Assembly (NCBI GenBank): GCA_021825035.1
Contig: JAKAIQ010000030.1
Span: forward strand, 1-13,589
DNA length: 13,589 nt
From: Deltaproteobacteria bacterium
GTDB taxonomy: Bacteria > Desulfobacterota > GWC2-55-46
Reading direction: 5' to 3'
The position numbers and the translations under genes were made by a program. Shown piece by piece: positions 1-6,580 of the stretch (the stretch's first letter is position 1; each line of letters starts with the position of its first letter). Under the pieces are notes generated by a model. It worked only from the letters and a program-made list of their open reading frames with translations. It was not told where the DNA came from and searched no databases.

Positions 1-917
1 TCTTTCAGCCGCCCGGCCCTGTAGACCAGGAGCCGCGCGGCGTCCATGTCTACGTACATCCTCGCTATCATGTCCTGCACGAGCTGGAAGGAGGCTATCT
101 GGCGGCCGAACTGGAACCTTTCCCTCGAATATTTGACGGAGGCGTCCACGCAGCCCCGCATTATGCCGACGCATCCGGCGGCGACTCCGTAGCGTCCGCT
201 GTCGAGCGCGTCGAGCGCTATCTTCAAGCCGTCGCCGGGGCTTCCGATGAGGTTTTCGCCGGGCACGAGGCAGTCCTCGAAGAAAAGCTCCGCCGTATTC
301 GCGGCGCGCAGGCCGAGCTTGCCCGTTATATCCCTCGACGAAAAGCCGGGCGTGGCCTTCTCGACAAGGAAAGCCGATATGCCCCTGTGGCCCGAAGGTT
401 CCGTCCGCGCGAAGATGACCGCCAGATCGGCGAGGCCGCCGGTGGATATCCATGTCTTCGAGCCGTTTATCCTCCAGCCGTCTCCCTTGCGGAAAGCCGT
501 CGTCTTCATGCCCGAGGGGTCGCTTCCGGCCCCAGGCTCGGTGAGGCCGAAACAGCCGAGTAATTCGCCGCTACAGAGCTTCGGCAGGTATTTTTCCTTC
601 TGCGCGTCGGTTCCCCATTTGAGTATCGCGTGCTCGACGAGGGAGACCTGCACGGATATTATCGTCCGGAGCGACGAGCAGCCCCTCCCGACCTCTTCAA
701 ATATGATGGCGCCGCTTATATTATCGAGCCCCGCGCCGCCGTACCTCTCCGGGACGGTCGCGCCGAGGAATCCGAGCGGGGCCATCTTTTTTATGAGGTC
801 GCGCGGGAATCTCTCGAGCGCGTCGTTCTCCCGCGCCGCCGGGATTATCTCCCTGTCCGCGAAATTCCTGGCGGTCTCCCTTAAAAGTTTCTGCTCCGAA
901 GTGAATTCAAAATCCAT
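1..917 (-). CDS. Acyl-CoA dehydrogenase, C-terminus beyond window edge
   Basis: This is a flavin-dependent acyl-CoA dehydrogenase, the first oxidation step of beta-oxidation (acyl-CoA to trans-2-enoyl-CoA), passing electrons to an ETF. The frame is open from 917 to the window edge, giving about 305 residues of an expected 380 or so. The N-terminus (MDFEFTSEQ) is typical of the family. The signature GCFGLTEPGAGSD lies near residues 121-133, WRINGSKTWIS follows, and KYSRERFQFGRQIASFQLVQ starts the C-terminal helical domain. The catalytic Glu region is outside the window, so chain-length or substrate specificity cannot be judged; short-chain and glutaryl-CoA types are both possible. An ATG pair is present at 920 and 917. 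I chose 917 because GGAGG lies 5 bases upstream of it but only 2 from the other. It follows fixX by a short gap and is the last visible gene of the fixABCX operon, which suggests FixAB is its electron acceptor. Confidence 0.93.
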   Translation of the reverse strand, partial: MDFEFTSEQKLLRETARNFADREIIPAARENDALERFPRDLIKKMAPLGFLGATVPERYGGAGLDNISGAIIFEEVGRGCSSLRTIISVQVSLVEHAILKWGTDAQKEKYLPKLCSGELLGCFGLTEPGAGSDPSGMKTTAFRKGDGWRINGSKTWISTGGLADLAVIFARTEPSGHRGISAFLVEKATPGFSSRDITGKLGLRAANTAELFFEDCLVPGENLIGSPGDGLKIALDALDSGRYGVAAGCVGIMRGCVDASVKYSRERFQFGRQIASFQLVQDMIARMYVDMDAARLLVYRAGRLK

Positions 918-934
918 CATAACCTCCGCAAGAT

Positions 935-1225
935 TTATCCGAACCTGTAAGCCACGCCGAACCCGCCCCTTGGGTTGCGCCACTCAAGGGCCCCGGAGGG
1001 GCAGGCTATCCTGCACGTGCCGCACTCAAGGCAGCCCTCGTATGAGACTATTATATCCCGCTTTTCCGCGTCCCATTTGTAGACCTCGGACGGGCATATC
1101 CAGAGGCATGCCCTCTCGGATTCGGGGCACCTCATGCATGCCTCCTTGTCGAGGATCAGGTGGCTCGTCCTGTCCACCTTGAAGCTCAGAAGAAAAAGCT
1201 TCTCAGGCAGGGTCTTTTTTTCCAT
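935..1225 (-). CDS. fixX: FixX-like ferredoxin of ETF:quinone oxidoreductase
   Basis: A 96-aa iron-sulfur protein that partners FixC and relays electrons from ETF towards quinone. It has eight cysteines at residues 30, 33, 40, 44, 65, 68, 71 and 75. These form one CxxCx6CxxxC set and one canonical CxxCxxCxxxC set (CLECGTCRIAC), enough for two [4Fe-4S] clusters. The C-terminus (ALEWRNPRGGFGVAYRFG) is the characteristic FixX/ETF-QO ending. The ATG at 1225 has GGAGG about 8 bases upstream. The gene lies 39 bases after fixC and 17 bases before the acyl-CoA dehydrogenase start, so it is clearly part of the same operon. Family assignment is secure. Whether both clusters are assembled is inference from the Cys count. 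Confidence 0.93.
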   Translation of the reverse strand: MEKKTLPEKLFLLSFKVDRTSHLILDKEACMRCPESERACLWICPSEVYKWDAEKRDIIVSYEGCLECGTCRIACPSGALEWRNPRGGFGVAYRFG

Positions 1226-1264
1226 CGATCGACCTCCCGGCGCAGGCGGCCCCGCGGGCCGGCT

Positions 1265-2563
1265 TCATCTCAATATCTTCGAGGCCCTGTAAAGCTCAAG
1301 GAAGAGCCTTTTCATAGAGACCCTGTCCCTGAACGCCTTTTTTAACTCCGAATGGATCTCATCCTTGCTTTTTTCGGATACCGTGAAATGCCCCTTGAGA
1401 AAATCGAGTATGGCCTCCGGCTCTTCGCCGAACAGCCCTGGGATGGACGTTATGGCCGTCGGGACGCCCCTGTACCTCTTGAGGTCTTTGATGACGAAGC
1501 TCCCCTTGAGCCGCTCGACGTAATCGCCGAGCGTTTTTGCGGAGAAGTCCCCTTTTTTGCGGGCCTCTATGACCGTCTCCGCGGCGAAGAGGCCGGAGGC
1601 CATGGCGAGGTTCGTCCCTTCCCTGAATATGGAAGGGTTTAAAAGCCCGGCAGAGTCCCCGACGAGCATAAGCCCGTCCCTTACGAGGCCGGGGATCGCC
1701 CTGTAGCCGCCTTCGGGTATCATGTGCGCCGAGAACTCCTCCATCTTTCCTCCACGCAAATACCTGCCGACCGAAGGATGGGCCTTGAAGCCCTCGATGA
1801 GGTCGTTGGGCCTGAGGCCCTTCTCCTTCAAGACCGATATGGGGCAGCCTATCCCGACCGAAAGGGTATCCCTGTTCGTGTATATGAATCCCGACCCCAC
1901 GGCCCCGCCGAGGGCGGCGCCGAAGAAATCGAATGCCGCGCCCTGCCCGTCTTCGAGGGAAAACCTGTCCTCTATCGTCTCTTTCGGGAGGCTTATTATC
2001 TCCTTGACGCCGAGGGTCATGCTTTCCGGGGCGGGCTTTTTCTTGAGTCCAGCCTTTTCGGCGAGGAGCGAGTTGACGCCCTCGGCGCATATCACGCAGT
2101 CCGCCCGGACAAGCCCGCCTTCCATGCCGGCCTTCACGCCCCTTATCGCGCCGTCCTCGACGATGAAGTCTTCGACGTTCGCCCCGGTCACGATCACGGC
2201 TCCCGCCTCTTCGGCCTTTTCAGAGTACCACCTGTCGAAGCGCGCCCTGAGGACCGTGAAGCTGTTGTTGAAGGGCGGTCTGTCGAAGGCGTTGAAACAG
2301 AGGTCGAAGGCCGCCTCCGAGTCCGATGAAAGGAGCGAGAACCTTTTTCTTATCACGTGCCTCTCGACCGGCGCTTCCTTCCAGAAGCCGGGGATGAGCT
2401 TGTCGAGTATCGTCGAATAGAGCACTCCCCCGAACATGTTCTTGGCGCCGGGCTTCCCCCTTTCAAAGACCGCGACGTTAAGCCCTTCCCTCGCGAGCCT
2501 CAAAGCCGCCGTCGTCCCCGACGGCCCGGCGCCCACTATTATGCAATCGAATCTCTCTTCCAT
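1265..2563 (-). CDS. fixC: FixC, ETF:quinone oxidoreductase flavoprotein
   Basis: A 432-aa flavoprotein, the usual FixC length, of the ETF-QO/geranylgeranyl-reductase-like superfamily. The N-terminus has the Rossmann FAD motif VGAGPSGTTAALRLA (residues 11-25) ending in FERG, then the family segment PGAKNMFGGVLY. A second FAD-contact region is seen in GLMLVGDSAGLLNPS, followed by REGTNLAMASG. No transmembrane helix is evident, as expected for a peripheral membrane enzyme. It should accept electrons from FixAB and, with FixX, reduce the quinone pool. The ATG at 2563 follows the fixB stop by 15 bases, with an AGCAGGG-like ribosome site upstream. Co-location with an acyl-CoA dehydrogenase and beta-oxidation genes, and the absence of nif genes nearby, favours a fatty-acid role over a nitrogen-fixation role. 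Confidence 0.95.
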   Translation of the reverse strand: MEERFDCIIVGAGPSGTTAALRLAREGLNVAVFERGKPGAKNMFGGVLYSTILDKLIPGFWKEAPVERHVIRKRFSLLSSDSEAAFDLCFNAFDRPPFNNSFTVLRARFDRWYSEKAEEAGAVIVTGANVEDFIVEDGAIRGVKAGMEGGLVRADCVICAEGVNSLLAEKAGLKKKPAPESMTLGVKEIISLPKETIEDRFSLEDGQGAAFDFFGAALGGAVGSGFIYTNRDTLSVGIGCPISVLKEKGLRPNDLIEGFKAHPSVGRYLRGGKMEEFSAHMIPEGGYRAIPGLVRDGLMLVGDSAGLLNPSIFREGTNLAMASGLFAAETVIEARKKGDFSAKTLGDYVERLKGSFVIKDLKRYRGVPTAITSIPGLFGEEPEAILDFLKGHFTVSEKSKDEIHSELKKAFRDRVSMKRLFLELYRASKILR

Positions 2564-2578
2564 CGCGAAGGCGCCCTG

Positions 2579-3574
2579 CTACCGGGCGATAGGGGTTGCT
2601 TTGGTTTTTTTCAACTCTTCAATGAGCATTGGGATGAGCGTATGCAGGTCGCCGACTATCCCGATGTCGGCGACCTTGAATATCGGCGCGCCGGGGTCTT
2701 TATTTATCGCGACTATGTGCCTTGCCCCGGTCATGCCCGCAAGGTGCTGGGGGGCGCCCGAAATGCCGCAGGCTATGTAGAGCCTCGGCGCGACCGTCTT
2801 TCCGGTCTGCCCTACCTGCGCCGCATGGGGCATCCACCCAGCGTCCACCGCCGACCTCGACGCCCCGACCGTTCCTCCGAGGAGCGCGGCCAGCCCCTCA
2901 AGAAGCCTGAAACCTTCGGCTGAGCCGACCCCCCTGCCCCCGGCGACGATGACCCTGGCCTCGATAAGGTCCATCCCCGCCGCCTCCCTCGCGAACCCCT
3001 TGACCCTTATCCTCAGGGCTTCCTCCCTGAGCAAGCCTTCCACGACTTCCGCCCTTGCCGCCTCGCCGTCCGTCCCCCTGTCCTTCGCCTCTTCAAACGC
3101 CCCCGGCATTATGGATATGATAACCCCGCCCTTCCCTGTTGCCGGGGTCACGGTCTCGATCAGCTTTCCGCCGTAGAGCCTGCGGCGTATGTGGACGGCC
3201 CCTTCGCTCACTCCGAGGCCGACGGTATTCTGCGAATAAGGCATGCCGAGGGAGACGGAAAGCAGGGGGCCGAGGTCTCTGCCCGTCGAGGTGCCCGGCG
3301 TTATGAGGGCGCGCACCTCTTGCCTGCCGAGAAAGGCCGCGAGCGCGGCGTTATATGCTTCGTTCGTGTAGGTAAAAAGGAGCGGGTCTTCCAGGGAATA
3401 GACCCTGTCGGCCTTCCGCATCAAATTCTTCGCGCAAGCCGATGTATTTGAACCGACGAGGATGAGACAGAGCTTGAGGTTTAAAGGATCGGCCAGAAGC
3501 CTCCCGGCCCCGAGCGCCTCGAGCGTGATCGCCTTCGGCCCGTTATTATCGCACTCCGCGAGAACCCAGATCAA
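2579..3574 (-). CDS. fixB: FixB, electron transfer flavoprotein alpha subunit
   Basis: The FAD-binding alpha subunit of the ETF heterodimer (about 331 aa). The C-terminal FAD domain is well conserved: GRGVGS, the segment VGQTGKTVAPRLYIACGISG, then GAPQHLAGM, IVAINKDPGAPIF and ADIGIVGD. The start is ambiguous because no ATG fits. A TTG at 3574 gives MIWVLAECDN, which matches the usual beginning of the fold, and has AAAAGGA 8 bases upstream. An earlier TTG at 3622 would add 16 basic residues, and its possible ribosome site (GAGGGG) falls inside an intercistronic hairpin. I prefer 3574. The gene follows fixA and precedes fixC by 15 bases. It receives electrons from acyl-CoA dehydrogenases. Confidence 0.93.
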   Translation of the reverse strand: MIWVLAECDNNGPKAITLEALGAGRLLADPLNLKLCLILVGSNTSACAKNLMRKADRVYSLEDPLLFTYTNEAYNAALAAFLGRQEVRALITPGTSTGRDLGPLLSVSLGMPYSQNTVGLGVSEGAVHIRRRLYGGKLIETVTPATGKGGVIISIMPGAFEEAKDRGTDGEAARAEVVEGLLREEALRIRVKGFAREAAGMDLIEARVIVAGGRGVGSAEGFRLLEGLAALLGGTVGASRSAVDAGWMPHAAQVGQTGKTVAPRLYIACGISGAPQHLAGMTGARHIVAINKDPGAPIFKVADIGIVGDLHTLIPMLIEELKKTKATPIAR

Positions 3575-3626
3575 GGAAACGTTCCTTTTCGCAACGGATT
3601 TTCGCACTGCACGCCGCGGCAAGGAA

Positions 3627-3654
3627 GCCGCCCCTCAGGCGACAGGGGCTCGGC
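3627..3654 (-). other. Intercistronic hairpin between fixA and fixB
   Basis: On the plus strand GCC-GCCCC (3627-3634) can pair with GGGGC-TC-GGC (3645-3654), leaving a 10-base loop and a 2-base bulge. It sits in the untranslated stretch between the fixA stop and the preferred fixB TTG start. There is no adjacent T-run in the direction of transcription, so I do not call it a terminator. It could tune the fixA:fixB ratio or stabilise processed mRNA. This is a structural reading by eye only. Confidence 0.35.
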
Positions 3655-3665
3655 CCTAAAAAGGA

Positions 3666-4427
3666 TCAGACGGCATGCCTTATGAACTCCGCCAGCTCCT
3701 TTGCGGATTCGCCGATGTCTCCCGCGAGCATCCTGCCTTTGCGCTCCATGGACGGATAAGCCAGAGAGACCCTTTTCAACGGATTTTCAAGCTCTTCGCG
3801 GCCTATCCCGAGCGAGGCGAGATCAAGATATTTTATCTCCTGCCTCTTCGCCCTCATTATGCCCGGAAGAGAGGGATACCGCGGCTCGTTCAGCCCCTTC
3901 TGGGCGGTAAGCACCGCCGGGAGGCTTGCCTCGACCGTCTCGACTCCGCCCTCGACTTCCCTGTCCGCCTCGAAGCGGCCTCCGGTTATCCTGAGCCTCT
4001 TTATCGCCGATACGAGGGGCATGTCGAGAAGGGCCGCCAGCGCGCCCCCGACGTATCCGGCCTCGCTGTCCGTAGACTGCTTGCCGCAGATGACGAGGTC
4101 GATCCGCATCCGGGAGACGGCCTTCGCGAGAACCCTCGCGATGCCGTGCCCGTCTATTCCATCGAGGAGCGCGTCCTTCACATACACGGCCTCGTCGGCG
4201 CCCATGGCCAGGGCTTTTCTAAGAGTCTCCTCGCCTCCGGAGGCCCGGGCAGTCAAGGCCGTCACCTTGCCTCCGTGTTCGGCCTTGAGCAGAAGCGCCT
4301 CTTCCACGCCGAACTCGTCATACGGGTTCAAGACCCATTCGAGCCGCTCCTCCCTGACGCGCCCCCCGTCCATCTCGACCCTTGCTCCCGTGTCCGGCAC
4401 CCTCTTTATGCAGACGACCATATCCAT
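3666..4427 (-). CDS. fixA: FixA, electron transfer flavoprotein beta subunit
   Basis: The beta subunit of ETF (253 aa), which binds AMP or a second flavin and docks the dehydrogenase. It begins MDMVVCIKRVPDTGARVE, the standard FixA/EtfB opening. Further landmarks are WVLNPYDEFGVEEAL near residues 31-45, VTALTA, and CGKQSTDSEAGYVGGALA in the nucleotide-binding loop, followed by PRYPSLPGIMRAKRQEI. The loop does not read DGDTAQVGP, the form I associate with electron-bifurcating ETFs, so a bifurcating role should not be assumed. A second in-frame ATG at 4421 has AGG 7 bases upstream and may be the true start; it would remove only two residues. This is the first gene of the leftward operon and diverges from the enoyl-CoA hydratase gene. 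Confidence 0.94.
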   Translation of the reverse strand: MDMVVCIKRVPDTGARVEMDGGRVREERLEWVLNPYDEFGVEEALLLKAEHGGKVTALTARASGGEETLRKALAMGADEAVYVKDALLDGIDGHGIARVLAKAVSRMRIDLVICGKQSTDSEAGYVGGALAALLDMPLVSAIKRLRITGGRFEADREVEGGVETVEASLPAVLTAQKGLNEPRYPSLPGIMRAKRQEIKYLDLASLGIGREELENPLKRVSLAYPSMERKGRMLAGDIGESAKELAEFIRHAV

Positions 4428-4437
4428 GCCTGGAACA

Positions 4438-4465
4438 ATCCTATATCAAATCCGGGAAAATGCAA
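4438..4465 (-). promoter_or_regulatory. Weak candidate promoter for fixABCX-acd
   Basis: Reading leftward, TTGCAT (complement of 4460-4465) is followed after 16 bases by TAGGAT (complement of 4438-4443). This gives 3 of 6 and 4 of 6 matches to the sigma70 boxes. It would start transcription only a few bases before the fixA ATG, so transcripts would be nearly leaderless. It is the best match in this gap on this strand, but weak. Confidence 0.2.
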
Positions 4466-4476
4466 GGCAGGCGCAG

Positions 4477-4505
4477 TTGACAGAACGCGGGGTGTGAAGT
4501 AGAGT
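4477..4505 (+). promoter_or_regulatory. Sigma70-like promoter for the beta-oxidation arm
   Basis: A perfect TTGACA (4477-4482) is followed by a 17-base spacer and TAGAGT (4500-4505, 4 of 6 to TATAAT). Expected initiation near 4512 leaves a leader of about 15 bases before the hydratase start at 4527, with AGAAGGGGG immediately upstream. The position in a 99-base divergent gap supports it. No clear FadR- or PsrA-type operator was recognised. Confidence 0.55.
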
Positions 4506-4526
4506 TGCATAAAAAAGAGAAGGGGG

Positions 4527-5282
4527 ATGCCTGTGCCGGCTGAGACCGATTATCGGGGATTCAGGCTTGAAGTGGACGCAATATCCATCCTTACCTTCGA
4601 CATGCCGCGGGCGAATATCCTTTCCACCCCTGTCCTCAACGGCCTTGTGGCCGCCCTTGAGACCCTCGCGGCGACGAAGACGGTCAGGGCGCTTGTCATG
4701 GCTAACGCCGGAAAGACCTTCCTTGCCGGGGCCGACATAAAAGAGATGTCGGCCTTCAAGCAGGCTGACGCGCGGAGGTTCTCGCGCCTCTTTCACAGGG
4801 CGGCCTCGCTTATCGAAACCCTGCCCGTCCCTGTAATAGCTTCGGTCAATGGTTTTTGCCTCGGCGGCGGACTCGAAATCATACTTGCCTGCGATTTCGT
4901 CATCGCCTCCAAATCCTCCGTAATCGGCGCCCCGGAGATAAATCTCGGCATAGTCCCGGGCGCCGGAGGGACCCAGAGGCTCCCGGCTCGCATAGGCAAG
5001 CTGAGGGCAAAGGAGCTCATACTTACCGGAAGGAGGCTCTCCGCCGACGAGGCCGAGGAGATCGGGCTCATCAACAGGGCGGTCGGAGACGAGGAACTGA
5101 GCGCGGAGGTAAACAACCTCGCCGGACTGCTTGCCGAAAAGCCCGCCCAGGCCGTCAAGGCGGCGAAGAGGCTCATAAACTCCGGAACATTGGCGAAAGA
5201 GATAGCGGAATGGAGCAGGCTGTTTTCGTATGGAGACCCGAAAAGGCTCATGGAGGAATTCCTTGGGAGGCCGCGCAAGTAG
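4527..5282 (+). CDS. Enoyl-CoA hydratase (crotonase family)
   Basis: This 251-aa crotonase-fold enzyme hydrates trans-2-enoyl-CoA to 3-hydroxyacyl-CoA in beta-oxidation. The oxyanion-hole segments are AGKTFLAGADIKEM (residues 61-74) and NGFCLGGGLEIILACD (108-123). Both catalytic glutamates of true hydratases are present: Glu117 in GGGLE and Glu137 in GAPEINLG. GIVPGAGGTQRLPARIG follows. That supports hydratase rather than isomerase or another crotonase activity. The ATG at 4527 sits very close to its purine-rich ribosome site; a GTG at 4533 has better spacing and could be the true start, which would change the protein by two residues. It heads the rightward operon, and the thiolase start follows its stop by 7 bases. 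Confidence 0.93.
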   Translation: MPVPAETDYRGFRLEVDAISILTFDMPRANILSTPVLNGLVAALETLAATKTVRALVMANAGKTFLAGADIKEMSAFKQADARRFSRLFHRAASLIETLPVPVIASVNGFCLGGGLEIILACDFVIASKSSVIGAPEINLGIVPGAGGTQRLPARIGKLRAKELILTGRRLSADEAEEIGLINRAVGDEELSAEVNNLAGLLAEKPAQAVKAAKRLINSGTLAKEIAEWSRLFSYGDPKRLMEEFLGRPRK

Positions 5283-5289
5283 CAGGCGT

Positions 5290-6456
5290 TTGAGCGACGA
5301 GAACGTCGTCATAATTGACGCGCTCCGCACCCCGGTTGGAAAGCTCCTTGGGAGGCTGTCCGCCCTGAGCGCGCCCGGGCTCGCCTCATTCGTGATAAAA
5401 GAACTCGCAAGCAGGGCTGGCAGGCCCGGCATCGACGAGGTCATCATGGGCAACGTCCTGTCCGCCGGAATCGGCCAGAACCCGGCAAGGCAGGCGGCCA
5501 TGGCCGCGGGGCTTCCATATGGGGTCTCGGCCGTCACCGTCAACATGGTCTGCGCCTCCGGGCTGATGGCCGTCGCCATGGCGTTCGACAGGCTCAGGCT
5601 CCATGAAGCCGACGTCATAATAGCCGGGGGCATGGAATCGATGACGAACGCGCCTTTCCTCTTGAAGGACATGAGAAAAGGCAGGCGCACGGGCGATGCC
5701 GTTGCGATCGACTCGATGGTCTGCGACGGCCTTTGGGACTGTTATTACGACGCGCACATGGGAAGCCTCTGCGAGCTTACCGCCGGCAGGTACGGGATAA
5801 CGCGGCAGGAGCAGGACGCCTTCGCGCTCTGGAGCCACAAAAAGGCGCAGAGGGCCGAAAGCACGGGTGCCTTTAAAGACGAGATGGTTCCGGTACAGGT
5901 TGACGGCGAGACCGTGGCAACGGACGAGACGATAAGATGGGACACGAGCATCGGCAAGATCAAGCGTCTGAGGCCTGTCTTCAAGGAGCATGGGGCGATA
6001 ACGGCGGGAAACGCCCCGGGGCTGAACGACGGCGCCGCGGCCCTGCTCCTTACGACCGCGGGGTACGCTGAAAGAAAGGGCCTCAAGCCCATCGCCGAGA
6101 TAATAGCCTACTCGACCGGCCACGTAGACCCGAAGTGGTATACGGTCGCCCCGGTAAAATCGGTCAGAAAACTCCTCGCAAAGACCGGGCTCAAAATGGA
6201 GGACTTCGACCTCGTCGAGGAGAACGAGGCGTTCGCGGCGCAGACGCTCGCCGTCATCAAGGAACTGTCGCTCGACCCCGGCAGGGTGAACGTCAACGGC
6301 GGAGCCATAGCCCTCGGACACCCCATCGGCGCAAGCGGCGCGAGGATACTGACGACCCTCGTCCATGCCCTTAAAAAAAGACGGAAAAATCTCGGCCTGT
6401 CCACGCTGTGCCTCGGCGGAGGAGGCGCGGTCTCGATGGCCGTAAGAAGCGTATAA
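5290..6456 (+). CDS. Acetyl-CoA acetyltransferase / 3-ketoacyl-CoA thiolase
   Basis: A thiolase of about 388 aa that cleaves 3-ketoacyl-CoA with CoA or, in reverse, condenses acetyl-CoA. The full catalytic set is visible: nucleophile Cys88 in VNMVCASGLMA, NEAFAAQ, His344 in GGAIALGHPIGASG and Cys374 in LCLGGGGAV. The loop containing DAHMGSLCE is typical of the short-chain (acetoacetyl-CoA) class. The chosen start is TTG at 5290, giving MSDENVVIIDALRTPVGK, which aligns with family N-termini. An ATG at 5230 would add 20 unusual residues inside the hydratase gene. The only SD-like sequence near TTG is poorly spaced, so translation is probably coupled to the hydratase. Confidence 0.93.
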   Translation: MSDENVVIIDALRTPVGKLLGRLSALSAPGLASFVIKELASRAGRPGIDEVIMGNVLSAGIGQNPARQAAMAAGLPYGVSAVTVNMVCASGLMAVAMAFDRLRLHEADVIIAGGMESMTNAPFLLKDMRKGRRTGDAVAIDSMVCDGLWDCYYDAHMGSLCELTAGRYGITRQEQDAFALWSHKKAQRAESTGAFKDEMVPVQVDGETVATDETIRWDTSIGKIKRLRPVFKEHGAITAGNAPGLNDGAAALLLTTAGYAERKGLKPIAEIIAYSTGHVDPKWYTVAPVKSVRKLLAKTGLKMEDFDLVEENEAFAAQTLAVIKELSLDPGRVNVNGGAIALGHPIGASGARILTTLVHALKKRRKNLGLSTLCLGGGGAVSMAVRSV

Positions 6457-6511
6457 ATGCCCGGTGAAGCCTTTTCGGCAAGGCGGGCCATTTCACGCGC
6501 GGGCCGGGCAT
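6457..6511 (+). repeat. Inverted repeat between thiolase and dehydrogenase genes
   Basis: ATGCCCGG (6457-6464) directly follows the thiolase stop, and its exact complement CCGGGCAT lies at 6504-6511. A smaller GCC-TTTTC-GGC hairpin sits inside. The 124-base gap is much longer than others in this operon. There is no T-run afterwards, so this is more likely an mRNA stability or processing element than a terminator, if it functions at all. Confidence 0.3.
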
Positions 6512-6580
6512 GGCCTTTGTCTTGAAAGAACCGGAAGGGAGCGGCGAACGGCGGCCGGGGATGAAAAATCAGGAGGAGAC

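Noticed and set aside
1249..1262. GC palindrome between fixC and fixX
   Set aside because: The GGCCC/GGGCC arms are short and typical of GC-rich DNA, with no T-run, so there is no reason to call a terminator inside this operon.
1359..2420. Long open frames on both strands across fixC
   Set aside because: They are arginine/proline- or serine-rich shadow translations of a strongly conserved flavoprotein gene with no motif of their own.
5230..5289. ATG at 5230 as the thiolase start
   Set aside because: The added 20 residues lie inside the hydratase gene and do not resemble thiolase N-termini; the conserved protein begins at the TTG at 5290.
4446..5690. A 414-codon leftward open frame antisense to the hydratase and thiolase genes
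   Set aside because: It shows no recognisable domain, is compositionally biased, and lies opposite two well-supported enzymes. Long antisense frames are expected in GC-rich genes.
5386..6366. Leftward 326-codon frame opposite the thiolase gene
   Set aside because: It has no domain signal, and the thiolase frame contains all catalytic motifs.
6464..6580. Upstream extension of the dehydrogenase frame
   Set aside because: The ideal AGGAGGA site and the conserved N-terminus both place the start at 6581.
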